A DNA stretch of 64,000 nucleotides from Polytrichum commune. Lineage: Eukaryota; Streptophyta; Polytrichopsida; Polytrichales; Polytrichaceae. Location: positions 31,386,144-31,450,143 of the forward strand of contig OX485809.1 in the NCBI GenBank assembly GCA_950295325.1, given 5' to 3'. The notes below the pieces were generated by a model. The model did no database searches. It saw only the letters and a list, made by a program, of their open reading frames with translations, and was not told the origin of the DNA. Positions 54,874-64,000 of this stretch are shown piece after piece. The stretch's first letter is position 1, and each line of letters opens with the position of its first letter. Both the position numbers and the translations under genes were made by a program.

Positions 54874-57800
54874 ATGCAAGGTAGGACTCGCTCACAAAAA
54901 CCAAGTTTGATAGTAGGACTAGAGAAATCTACTCGAAAGAGGCGGTCCTCTAAAATCAGTGATAGATTAGAACAAGATAATGTTAGAATAGAGAGTTGTT
55001 TGAACGTCGAACCTAGGACTAGGTCAATTCTAGACACCTTAGAACTTGGAGCTCAACTTGAAGAGGAGATCACTCCCTCCAAATTGAGTGGTGAAACTTC
55101 TTCGGAAAATTACACACTTAGAGAAGAATTCCCGGTAGAAGTTGATAGGGGATTGTTGAATAGTTCACCGGTCACCATGGCCGAGGAACGGGGGATGGAT
55201 CCACCACCCATACCCCCAATTCCGCCCATACCTCCTATACCTCCAATAGACCCATTGGTTAGGCCAAGAGGCCTACCAATTGTGGTTCCACAAAATTTAG
55301 CAGCGATGGATATGCCATCTCATCTCCCTAAATTTTATGGGACCAAGGATGAGGACCCCTCTCGGCACATGGAACGGTATATCGAACGGTTGGCTAGCTT
55401 CCTCATAACCGACCCGGGTTATTGGTTAGTGTGGTTTCCTACCACTCTAGAGGGGGAAGCCTATGAATGGTATCGGGATCATGCCGAGGGACATTTTAGG
55501 GGATGGGAACAATTACAAAGGGAGTTTCTTAACGAATTTAGGCCGGAAGTGGGTCAAAGTACCGCATTAAGGGCATTGTCGTCATTGAAGCAAGGAAGGG
55601 AGGAAGAAATTTCGGCTTACATTAGGAGGTTTGATTTAGTGTGCACTAGATTTGTGGGTACCATGCTCAACGACGACACGCTAAAGCAATTTTTCATTCA
55701 AGGGTTTTTTAAGTCCGGAACTATTAGGGGTGTTCTAGAAAGGAATCCCTTGACCTTGGCGGATGCCAAGCGTGCGGCTAGAGATATTGAAAACTTGGAT
55801 AAAGATCACGAAAGGCTATGGAGAAGGGAGGATGAATTGATCCCACAATTCATCCCCATACGCCCTAGGGTGGTAGCGGTAGAACCTGCTAAGTATGAGA
55901 ACCAAATTCCATATGCCATTGTGGACACCGGTCCCCGACCTTTAGCGGTTAGGGAACCGGCACCTCTTTTGGCACTACCGGCCCCTAGAACGGATCCACA
56001 CTTGGAGGAGGTTGAGAGAAGACTAGGTGCTAGCCAACTAGGATTCCAAGAGGCTATGATAAAACAAATGCAAAGCCTCACGGATCAAATGTCATTAATG
56101 ATCCGGAGTCAACAACCGGGGCCTCCACCCCCGGTTGAGTCGGGTAGGCATTCTTCCGGATTATGGTGTGTCCAATGTGGCCAACCGGGCCACACGCGTC
56201 AATTTTGTAGAAGTGGACAAAACCGTGACCAAAGAGGAAACGGTAACCCACCTCAACAAAATCAACGAGGTCAAACGCCACCTCACTATGGAAATGGAAG
56301 CAATAGAGGACCACAACCTAGAGGGCAAGGTGGCCAAAATTTAGAGAAGAAGGAATTTCATCCCTTTTGTGGAAGGTGGCACGCTCAAGGACAATGTTGG
56401 TCCGAAGGTCAAGAGTTTAATTGTAGCAATTGTGGAGGAAGTCATCCCTCGGATACGTGTCGCCAACCGGACAAAATAATTAATGTCCCTTACCCGGTGG
56501 CTAATCCACAACAACAAGCAAGGGATAATATGCGAGGTGCTAGGCCACAAGGAGTACCGGCCAATGAACTTAGGCCACCTAACTTATACTATGACCATAG
56601 TAATGCTAGGCAAACTTTTCATCCACCGGCGGGCTTGCAAACTACAACCGGTTACATTCCAATACAAAATAGACAAGGAGTTCCACCTAATGGTAGTAAC
56701 GGGAGACAAGCGCCTCCAACGGATCCGGGACCATCTAACTCCCAAGATGTTAGGTTCATGGATGGAGTGTTGGAGGCCACATGTGATGACATGCTTCCTC
56801 TTCCAACGAGAATTGGAGAGGAGCAAAGTCAATGGCCTCCTCACACCAATGCTATTACATATGAGTTAGTGAAGGGTAAGGGTGTGGTTGAAGAAGCACC
56901 TGCACTAGCGGTAACTACTAGGGCTAGAAGAGGGGATGCCCCGTTGGAGGTAGGAATAGGAGAGCAAGGAAATTACTCTTCGGATGAAGAGATTAATCTC
57001 TCCGAGTTGGATAGGGTAGCTAGAAGAGCTACTAAGGATGTGGAGAGGGAAAATATAATTTTACAAGATAGGGAGAGGACTAATGCGGTACATGACTTGG
57101 ATAATAGCGATGTGGGTGAATGGGAAGGACCGGGGGTTCCCGTAGACGAATTCGACGTAGTGGGTAATTCTAAGGTGGAAAGATCTACCGGGTACGACTT
57201 GTGGGCGGACCTTAGTACACTCAAGGCGGATATTACTTTCGGCCAACTATTGGAAATTTCACCCACGGCAAGGAAAACATTAAAGGAGGGAATGCCGGTA
57301 CACAAGAGGATGAGGAAGGTGAAAGCTAAAATAGCCGCTAGGATCCAATCACAAGGTGGAAGACACGTGAAAGCTATAGAAATAGAAGTTGTTATAGTAG
57401 ATAAGGTGGTTCCTAATGTGCTAGTCGACGGAGGGAGTAGTCTAAATATACTACCGGAGGATACTATGAAAAAATTGGGACTTGGACTCACGGGGCCTTC
57501 ACCTTTGGTCATAAATATGGCAAATCAAAGTTCGACTACGCCTTTGGGGATGATCAAGGATTGTAGAATGACTACGGGAGGTGAGGAGTACTTGGTCACC
57601 TTCCATGTCATTAAAATGCACTCCAACAAGGACACCTTCCCCATTTTGCTAGGTAGGCCTTGGTTGCGGATGGCGAATGCTATGGTCAATTGGGGTGGAC
57701 CTAAACCATCCATCACTTATGGTCCGGAGGGTAATAGGGTCATAGTGTCCATTGGTTCATTAGAAGGATGGATGGAGAAGGAGATGTATTTGCCATTGGA

Positions 57801-60800
57801 GAAGGAAATTGATGACTTAAACGAGAATGAGATTGGCAAGGCATTGGTGGGAGTCGTCCATCCCGAAGGTCAAAGGGTTGTTATAGATTCGGGCTCGGGA
57901 AGTCTAGGTCCTAATTTTTACAATTATGGGGATAATGGGGATTATGCCCAATGGCTAAGGGAGTACCCCGAGTCCGAGGTTGATGTAATGGTTACATTTC
58001 ACCAAGTAGGCTTAGGGAGTGAATTTCCTAGTGTTAGTTTAGGAGAGGGCTCATTGTTGGAGCCATGTGAGGTGCTCACCGAGGAAGAGTGGGTTAGCGG
58101 TGGGTTAACACCTTGGGTAGATGACGTGGAAGAGGGTGAGGTTAGTTTAATTCATGTAGATGGGACTCAAGAGGAGGATGTGATTATTGAGTCATCGAAA
58201 TTGGAGGAGCCTTTCAATTTCAAGACCACGTCTACGGGGATAGTTGTAGGTCAAGATGTGAAAGATTACCCCAATGTGCCTTCCGATTGGTATCGGAACA
58301 AAGAGGAACAAGCACATGTGTCGGAAGCGGATTGGCGGTACGTGGATGTGAAATTAAAGAATGGAAAAACCCGACAAATGAAGATGGGCTCCAAATTGGG
58401 GGAGAAAGAGGTTAGGGAGTATAGCAATTTGGTGGATGAGTTTAGTGATACTTTTGCATGGTCCTACGATGAGCTTAAGGGAATTCCTAGGGAAATGGTA
58501 GAGCACCGGATTCCTTTAATTCCGGGGGCGAGGCCAATTAGACAAAAGGAGAGGAGGATGAATCCTCAATTGCAATTGTTGGTGAAAGCGGAATTGGAAA
58601 GGTTATTGAAGGCCGGGTTTATCAAGCCGGTGGAAATCACGGATTGGGTTTCTCCTATGGTCTTAGTAAAGAAAAAAAATGGGAAATTAAGGGTTTGTGT
58701 CGACTATAGGAAATTGAATTCGTGCACACAAAAGGATCACTTCCCCTTACCTTTTATCACCTTGTTGCTTGAGGAGGTTGGAGGTCATTCGCGATATACC
58801 TTTATGGATGGGTATGCGGGTTATAATCAAATTTCCATAGCCCTCCAAGATATCCATAAAACGGCTTTTACTACACCTTGGGGTACTTTTGTGTGGGTAG
58901 TGATGCCATTTGGGTTATGTAATGCCCCGGCTACTTTCCAACGATTAGTAATGTATATCTTCACCGACTTGTTGTTCAAATCCATGACCGTCTTTGTGGA
59001 CGATTTTAGCACACAAAGTAATGTGGATGATCACCTACATTGTGTTAGGGAGGCATTGGTTAGGTGTAGGAAGATGAGGTTAGCATTGAACCCGGATAAG
59101 ACATTTTTGGGAGTGAATAAGGGAGTGTTGTTGGGTTATGTCGTTAGTGAGAAAGGTAGAGAACCCGATCCGAATAAGATTGCGGCCATAAGCGACTTGG
59201 CAACTCCAACCAATTCCAAGGGGATCTCTAAGTTGTTAGGACATGTGGGATGGTACCGGGAACTTATTCCTAATTTTTCAAAGATAGCGGTGCCCATTAC
59301 CCATTTGCTCAAAAAGGATGTCAAATTCGAGTGGACGGATGCTTGTCAAAAAGCCTTTGAGGAATTGCGGGATAGGTTGAGCACCTATCCGGTGTTGATA
59401 CCACCCAATTGGGGTAAACCTTTTCACGTCTATTGTGATGCTAGTAATGTGGCAATAGGGAGTGCGCTTTGTCAAGCAACGGGAGAAAAAGAGAAGGATC
59501 AACCTATAGCTTATGCGAGTAAGCAATTGACCCCCGCCGAAAGAAACTACTCTACAACGGAGAGGGAGTGCCTAGCCATGGTGTTTTCCGTTAAAAAGTT
59601 TAGGCATTACCTCATGTGCAACCCGGTTGTATTTTTTGTTGACCACATGGCTATCAAGTATCTAATTAACAAGGCGGAGTTAAGTGGTAGGTTAGCTAGG
59701 TGGGTTTTGTTATTAGAAGAATTCGACTACACGGTGGAATATAAACCGGGTCGTATGCATTTACAAGCGGACCACTTGTCTAGGTTGTCGGAGGAGATAG
59801 GAAAAAATCCGGTAAATGATATGTTAGTAGATGATAGCCTCTTTGTGGTCACTTCTACACCGGAGTGGTATGCGGGCATAGTGGAATTTCTAACAACCCA
59901 CAAGTTGCCCAAAGAGTGGACAAAAGAAGAGAGAAGGAAGGTGAGGGTAAATAGTAGGCAATTTGTTGTAGTGGGCCATAGGTTGTTTAGAAGGGGGTCC
60001 GATGGTATTTTACGACGATGCGTGTCAAAAACGGAGGTTGAAGCGATTTTAATCGCTTGCCACGATAGCGCTTGCGGCGGTCACTTCTCGGGTCAACTCA
60101 CCGGGCAAAAAATACTTAGAGCGGGCTACTTTTGGCCTACACTATTTAAGGACGCCCATGACTATGTAAGGAAATGCGACGCTTGCCAACGGTATGCCCG
60201 AGACGACCTTAGAATGGAGATGCCTTTACATGTATCATTACCCTTAATTCCTTTCGAAAAATGGGGCATCGACTATGTGGGTGAGGTCCATCCCCAATCT
60301 TCAAAAGGAATGAAATATATTGTGGTGGCAACCGAGTACCTCACCAAGTGGGCGGAAGCCAAAGCGGTGAAGACCGACACGGCGGAACACGCGGCAACAT
60401 TTATGTACGAAAACATAATTTCGCGGTTCGGGGTGCCGAAGATCCTAGTAAGCGATAGGGGTACTCACTTTTTGAATGACTTGATTCGAGAGATGACAGA
60501 GAAATTTAAAATTGATCACCGGAAGACTACTCCCTACCACCCACAAACCAATGGACAAACGGAAAGGGTTAACGAAATTTTGGTGAGTATACTACGTAAG
60601 ACGGTTATAGACTCGAAGCGGGATTGGGATACGAAACTAACGGCGGCACTTTGGGCATACCGTACAACCTATAAGGTAACTACGCGTGCTACACCATTTT
60701 CCTTAGTCTATGGTCTTGAAGCGACACTACCAATCGAATATGAAGTCGAGTCACTTAGGGTGGCCGTGAGTACGAGACTTACCGAAAGTCAATCCTTACG

Positions 60801-61113
60801 AAATCGCCTAACCGATTTGGAAGCACTTGACGAAGGGAGGAGAATGGCGGCTCAACATATTGAGGCAATCCAAAGAAGGAGAAAGATTACTTTCGACAAA
60901 CGACATAAGAGAAGGGCCCTAACACCGGGAATGATGGTCATGATTCAAGACGCACGAAAGCTTGAATTTCCGGCGAAATTCAATGCGGTATGGTTAGGAC
61001 CTTACCTTGTCTATGAGGTCTTTCCTAATAATTCAATTCAATTGGAAACGTTGAATGGTGAGCTCTTTCCTACCCGTACATCGGGAAGTAGATGTAAGGA
61101 GTACCGAGCTTGA
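54874..61113 (+). CDS. gag-pol polyprotein of the LTR retrotransposon
   Basis: 2079 residues in one frame. A Pro/Ile-rich linker lies near 110-125. The Gag core is about 165-262 (capsid-type helices with EWYRDHA and FLNEFRPEVG). A CCHC zinc knuckle CVQCGQPGHTRQFC lies at about 432-445, with a further Cys-rich segment near 498-530. The aspartic protease active site is VDGGSS near 848-860, with DGG in place of the usual DSG or DTG. Reverse transcriptase spans about 1230-1420, with the catalytic FVDD near 1373 (YVDD in many relatives). RNase H starts near 1518 (YCDAS). The integrase HHCC zinc site lies at 1730-1771, and the DD35E triad is formed by Asp in GIDYVG, Asp in VSDRGT and Glu in QTERVNE, with exactly 35 residues between the last two. 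No frameshift or stop between gag and pol; all catalytic positions are present, so the element could be active. Confidence 0.95.
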   Translation: MQGRTRSQKPSLIVGLEKSTRKRRSSKISDRLEQDNVRIESCLNVEPRTRSILDTLELGAQLEEEITPSKLSGETSSENYTLREEFPVEVDRGLLNSSPVTMAEERGMDPPPIPPIPPIPPIPPIDPLVRPRGLPIVVPQNLAAMDMPSHLPKFYGTKDEDPSRHMERYIERLASFLITDPGYWLVWFPTTLEGEAYEWYRDHAEGHFRGWEQLQREFLNEFRPEVGQSTALRALSSLKQGREEEISAYIRRFDLVCTRFVGTMLNDDTLKQFFIQGFFKSGTIRGVLERNPLTLADAKRAARDIENLDKDHERLWRREDELIPQFIPIRPRVVAVEPAKYENQIPYAIVDTGPRPLAVREPAPLLALPAPRTDPHLEEVERRLGASQLGFQEAMIKQMQSLTDQMSLMIRSQQPGPPPPVESGRHSSGLWCVQCGQPGHTRQFCRSGQNRDQRGNGNPPQQNQRGQTPPHYGNGSNRGPQPRGQGGQNLEKKEFHPFCGRWHAQGQCWSEGQEFNCSNCGGSHPSDTCRQPDKIINVPYPVANPQQQARDNMRGARPQGVPANELRPPNLYYDHSNARQTFHPPAGLQTTTGYIPIQNRQGVPPNGSNGRQAPPTDPGPSNSQDVRFMDGVLEATCDDMLPLPTRIGEEQSQWPPHTNAITYELVKGKGVVEEAPALAVTTRARRGDAPLEVGIGEQGNYSSDEEINLSELDRVARRATKDVERENIILQDRERTNAVHDLDNSDVGEWEGPGVPVDEFDVVGNSKVERSTGYDLWADLSTLKADITFGQLLEISPTARKTLKEGMPVHKRMRKVKAKIAARIQSQGGRHVKAIEIEVVIVDKVVPNVLVDGGSSLNILPEDTMKKLGLGLTGPSPLVINMANQSSTTPLGMIKDCRMTTGGEEYLVTFHVIKMHSNKDTFPILLGRPWLRMANAMVNWGGPKPSITYGPEGNRVIVSIGSLEGWMEKEMYLPLEKEIDDLNENEIGKALVGVVHPEGQRVVIDSGSGSLGPNFYNYGDNGDYAQWLREYPESEVDVMVTFHQVGLGSEFPSVSLGEGSLLEPCEVLTEEEWVSGGLTPWVDDVEEGEVSLIHVDGTQEEDVIIESSKLEEPFNFKTTSTGIVVGQDVKDYPNVPSDWYRNKEEQAHVSEADWRYVDVKLKNGKTRQMKMGSKLGEKEVREYSNLVDEFSDTFAWSYDELKGIPREMVEHRIPLIPGARPIRQKERRMNPQLQLLVKAELERLLKAGFIKPVEITDWVSPMVLVKKKNGKLRVCVDYRKLNSCTQKDHFPLPFITLLLEEVGGHSRYTFMDGYAGYNQISIALQDIHKTAFTTPWGTFVWVVMPFGLCNAPATFQRLVMYIFTDLLFKSMTVFVDDFSTQSNVDDHLHCVREALVRCRKMRLALNPDKTFLGVNKGVLLGYVVSEKGREPDPNKIAAISDLATPTNSKGISKLLGHVGWYRELIPNFSKIAVPITHLLKKDVKFEWTDACQKAFEELRDRLSTYPVLIPPNWGKPFHVYCDASNVAIGSALCQATGEKEKDQPIAYASKQLTPAERNYSTTERECLAMVFSVKKFRHYLMCNPVVFFVDHMAIKYLINKAELSGRLARWVLLLEEFDYTVEYKPGRMHLQADHLSRLSEEIGKNPVNDMLVDDSLFVVTSTPEWYAGIVEFLTTHKLPKEWTKEERRKVRVNSRQFVVVGHRLFRRGSDGILRRCVSKTEVEAILIACHDSACGGHFSGQLTGQKILRAGYFWPTLFKDAHDYVRKCDACQRYARDDLRMEMPLHVSLPLIPFEKWGIDYVGEVHPQSSKGMKYIVVATEYLTKWAEAKAVKTDTAEHAATFMYENIISRFGVPKILVSDRGTHFLNDLIREMTEKFKIDHRKTTPYHPQTNGQTERVNEILVSILRKTVIDSKRDWDTKLTAALWAYRTTYKVTTRATPFSLVYGLEATLPIEYEVESLRVAVSTRLTESQSLRNRLTDLEALDEGRRMAAQHIEAIQRRRKITFDKRHKRRALTPGMMVMIQDARKLEFPAKFNAVWLGPYLVYEVFPNNSIQLETLNGELFPTRTSGSRCKEYRA

Positions 61114-61174
61114 CTAGGCAACTTACCCTTGGAGCAAGAGATGTTTGGATTCATCCCCCGATGGTCGCCAATTA

Positions 61175-62986
61175 TGTGAGCCCAAAAGGGTGCCCACATT
61201 TAGTCTTAGACCCTTGAAACGTTAGTTGATGCACTTTGAAGTAGCATGTTACTTCACAAAAATATAAAAAGAGTGAAATGTTAGTCTTAGAAGTACCATG
61301 TTGTAAGAGGCTAGGATGTGAGTTGTTATTGTGTTTTTACCTTCGGAAGGATTTGAGTGAATGAGGATAGGTAAGAAGAACTTGGATTGAGTAGTTAGTG
61401 AGTAGGCTAGTACAAATGGATGGAGACAACCAAAGTGACTCAAGAGGCAAGTGCATTCGAATTGGGATGAATGGAGGATCACATGGAGCGCACAAGTGGA
61501 CCACCTCATCATGGCCATTTAATGGGGAAGGCCCAAGGAAGAATGCAAGGTGGAGGATAAGCAAATTCTCAAAGCACCAATCAAATCACGAATTAAGCAT
61601 CGTGGTTTGAATTAAGTGGTGAGCGACGATTTGGGAAAGTAAGGGGAGAAAGTTATGGCGGCGGAAAGCGAAGGAGGCTAAGTTTGGGTTGAAGCATCCC
61701 AAGTTTGGTAAAGTGTGGTAGGTAGAAAGCCAAGGCTAGTTAAATGTTCGAATTAGGATCCTTGTTGATCATTTGAGGGAGGAAGACTTAGAAGATAGGA
61801 TTGGCGCCTACTAAGTAGGAGGAAATCTCAAGGGCTTATCGTGAGCCTTGAGGGTGCTCACCCCCTCAAGCTTACTATATAATCCCTCATTCTTCCCTCA
61901 CTCATCCTCTCTTTCCTTTGTGCTCCAAGGCACCCCACGAGTTATAAGTGTGGGTGTGGGAAGCCATATTGGAGCACATGTGTGTGCTTAGTTTTTAGTT
62001 TGAGAGCCAAGGCTTGTTAGCCTTGAAGAGGGCTTGACCTCTTGGTAGAATTAGTGTTGACGTGAAGGATTTTAAAGTTAATTCATGATTCCAATTTATG
62101 GTACTTAAAGTTCATGTTTTGAATACACGTGGTTGCAAGTTCCATGTTTAAGAGTTGAGCACTTGATGTTGTGATGAGTGCAAAAATATACTTGTGTGGA
62201 TTAGTTGGTCTTAGTGAAGTTAGGAAATTCTCTCTCCCCCTCTCCTCTCTAGGATTTTAGGATCTTAGGATTAGAGAAGAATTGTGTGATTAGAAAGGGG
62301 TTGTTAGTAGAATTAGGGAAATTAGGTAGGAAGATTAGTTAAGGGCTTGAATAATTAGTGAGGTAGTTGGGGATTACAACTACAAAGTTGTGGGTTCATG
62401 AAGGAGCTGGGTTTGTTTAGTTAGAAAGTAAAGAGCTGGGTTTATGAAGGACCTGGGTTTGTTTAGTTAGAAGCTAAGGAGCTGGGTTCATGAAGGAGCT
62501 GGGTTTATGAAGGAGCTGGGTTTGTTTAGTTAGAAGCTAAGAAGCTGGGTTTATGAAGGAGCTGGGTTTATGAAGGAGCTAGGTTTATGTAATTAGAAAG
62601 TAAAGAGATGGGTTCATGAAGGAGCTTAGTAGATAGCCTACCTAATTAGCTTATAGACAAGTAGTTAGTTACATTATGCTAGTTAGTGTTATGTGTGGCT
62701 TTCACAAGTAAATGTATTTGAGATTGACTATAGAGAATAGTGTTTTTTTAACACTTGCATCCTCTCTTTAAAAATAAACCACGTGCACAAATTAATGGAG
62801 AATGTGGAGCACTCTCGCGATGGCAAGACAAAGGAAGCAAAGACCAAAGTTAAATCCAAGACCACTTGAAGGGTGAACCTTGCACTATGGACTCATCCAA
62901 GTCCAAATCCAATACCGTGGAGGAATGTGAGCCCAAACCCACTACTCGGACTACGGACGCTTAAGGGTGGGGGGTTTGGCCTCACA
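61175..62986 (+). repeat. 3' LTR
   Basis: Same length as the 5' LTR. The only difference I noticed is T instead of C in the AATACCG(C/T)GG phrase (about 62917 versus 53895). The expected purine-rich tract is not directly adjacent: the bases before the LTR read GGTCGCCAATTA, and a purine-rich GGAGCAAGAGATG lies 32 bases upstream. Confidence 0.95.
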
Positions 62987-62991
62987 TGTAC
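62987..62991. repeat. target site duplication, right
   Basis: TGTAC, matching 52148-52152. Confidence 0.9.
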
Positions 62992-63049
62992 TTGGGCGAA
63001 CCTTCACCTTTACACTAGTGTTGGCGGGTTTTGAGTCTGACCCTATGAG

Positions 63050-63682
63050 GTTTGGGTCGACCGACCCAAACCTGTCCACTAGTGTGTTAGGGTTTATGTC
63101 TGACCCTTAACAGGTTTGGGTCGGTCGACCCAAACCCCAACCCCAGTGTGTTAGGGTTTTTGTCTGACCCTTATCAGGTTTGGATCGACCGACCCAAACC
63201 CCTACGTGGTGTTGGTGGATGTACCCTTGTGAGGTTTGGGTCAGTCGACCCAAACCCCTACCCCAGTGTGGTAGGGTTTTTTTTTCTGACCCTTGTCAGG
63301 TTTGGGTCGACCGACCCAAACCACTACCTGGTGTGGGTGGATGCACCCTTGTGAGGTTTGGGTCGGTCGACCCAAACCCCTACCCCAGTGTGTTAGGGTT
63401 TTTTCCTGACCCTTATCAGGTTTGGGTCGACCGACCCAAACCCCTACCTGGTGTGGGTGGATGTACCCTTGTGAGGTTTGGGTCGGTCGACCCAAACCCC
63501 TACCCCAGTGTGTTAGGGTCTTTTTTCTGACCCTTATCAGGTTTGGGTCGACCGACCCAAATCACTACCTGGTGTGGGTGGATGTACCCTTGTGAGGTTT
63601 GGGTCGGTCGACCCAAACCCCTACCCTAGTGTGTTAGGGGTTCAGTCCGACCCTTATGAGGTTTGGGCCGGTCGACCCAAAC
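63050..63682. repeat. higher-order array of eleven 22-base palindromes
   Basis: Copies start at 63050, 63114, 63178, 63234, 63300, 63356, 63420, 63476, 63541, 63597 and 63661. Arms are GTTTGGGTCG and CGACCCAAAC; four copies have a single mismatch. The two-base centre alternates AC, GT, AC, GT through the first ten, then GT. Distances alternate between 56 and 64-65 bases in the regular part, giving a 120-122-bp unit. The flanks of the two members differ: CCCCTACCCCAGTGTGTTAGGG follows GT copies and CACTACCTGGTGTGGGTGGATG-like text follows AC copies. The frames running through the array (for example 63180-63530) are translations of the repeat, not genes. Confidence 0.95.
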
Positions 63683-63881
63683 CTGCACCAAAATAATTCC
63701 TGGAACTTGTTTTGGACTTGCACACAGTGTTGGGAGTTCACATTGTAGTTGTGTTGGAAATGTCTTCATCCTCGGTGTCCCCATTGATCATGGTGTCTTG
63801 CATTTTCCGATATTTGATTCTTTTGGACCCTTACATTCTTTCCATGTGTGTTGAGGTTTCATGTGCATGTGTGTAGGCGCA

Positions 63882-64000
63882 ATGGAGGGAGTTGGTGGAA
63901 GAGGGGATTCCTTCTCTGACGACATGGGCAACACCCAATCTCCGTCTGGGGATGAGCTAGACATTGTTGGGGAGGATAGTTTTGATGACAGTGCAGATGA
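63882..64000 (+). CDS. start of an unrecognised plus-strand gene (runs off the window)
   Basis: ATG at 63882 opens a frame of 39 complete codons to the window end, starting MEGVGGRGDSFSDDMG and rich in Asp, Glu, Gly and Ser. A GTGTGTAG acceptor-like sequence lies five bases before the ATG, so a 5' leader intron is plausible. The palindrome array would then sit in that intron or leader, as at the methylase-like gene. Product unknown; too little sequence to judge. Confidence 0.35.
   Translation, partial: MEGVGGRGDSFSDDMGNTQSPSGDELDIVGEDSFDDSAD

Larger units (their letters stand above)
52153..62986 (+). mobile_element. complete Ty3/gypsy LTR retrotransposon
   Basis: A 10,834-bp element. Two 1812-bp LTRs (52153-53964, 61175-62986) begin TGTGAG and end CTCACA. 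A perfect 5-bp target duplication TGTAC flanks it. One uninterrupted gag-pol frame (54874-61113) has the order protease, reverse transcriptase, RNase H, integrase, which defines Ty3/gypsy. I see no chromodomain and no envelope frame. I find a single base difference between the LTRs, so the insertion is very recent. A 909-base leader precedes gag. The domain order and fused frame suggest a non-chromovirus lineage (Athila/Tat-like), but lineage assignment needs a tree. Confidence 0.95.

Noticed and set aside
63180-63530. 116-codon frame through the palindrome array and similar frames on the other strand
   Set aside because: The repeat is stop-free in all frames, so open frames arise automatically.
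63050-63682. CRISPR-like array
   Set aside because: Repeats are palindromic but spacers are themselves repeated and the context is plant nuclear DNA; it is a satellite-type array.

Overview
The window is nuclear DNA of a green land plant. It holds three genes for the Rubisco small subunit (RBCS), each with a chloroplast transit peptide and an intron at the canonical site after the first two mature residues. It also has two early light-induced protein (ELIP) genes, short TTTAGGG telomere-type tracts, and many plant-type transposons. The mature RBCS starts MQVWNP, as I remember it from bryophyte and lycophyte proteins, so a non-seed plant is my best guess. That placement is inference.

Layout. 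(1) 1-5.8 kb: AT-rich, no convincing gene, one MITE-like inverted repeat. (2) 5.9-9.5 kb: two intronless ELIP genes facing each other; their coding sequences are almost identical while the flanks are unrelated. (3) 9.5-19 kb: nested short DNA transposons (10.0-10.6 and 12.9-14.3 kb), a LINE relic (15.3-16.0 kb) and the first three exons of an unrecognised minus-strand gene with a TATA box (16.2-16.9 kb). (4) about 19-38.6 kb: three tandem copies of a roughly 5.7-kb segment, each with one minus-strand RBCS gene. Copies 2 and 3 are very similar. Copy 1 is older and its Harbinger-like MITE has been invaded by a foldback element. Each copy carries a tRNA-Pro-like (SINE-type) sequence.

(5) 38.9-50 kb: a GC-richer cluster of minus-strand genes that I could not match to an ordinary plant pathway. 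It contains a three-exon gene of 1252 codons with a ParB/DGQHR-like region followed by a segment resembling the SAM-binding motif of N4/N6 DNA methylases; an FCP1/NIF-like HAD phosphatase-fold gene; a lysine/glutamate-repeat gene; and an unknown gene broken by one extra C. A 22-base, nearly perfect palindrome with a variable two-base centre is scattered through the introns, leaders and spacers of this cluster. It reappears as an 11-copy higher-order array at 63.05-63.68 kb, just upstream of another gene start. I count 25 strong copies and five decayed ones. This gene cluster with its palindromes is the best candidate for an undescribed system.

(6) 52.15-62.99 kb: a complete and very young Ty3/gypsy LTR retrotransposon with 1812-bp LTRs, a TGTAC target duplication and one intact gag-pol frame of 2079 codons. 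It sits between a TATA-like promoter (51.9 kb) and the palindrome array, so it may interrupt the 5' part of the gene that begins at 63.88 kb and runs off the window.

All identifications come from reading the sequence and translations by eye. No database search, alignment program or expression data was available.
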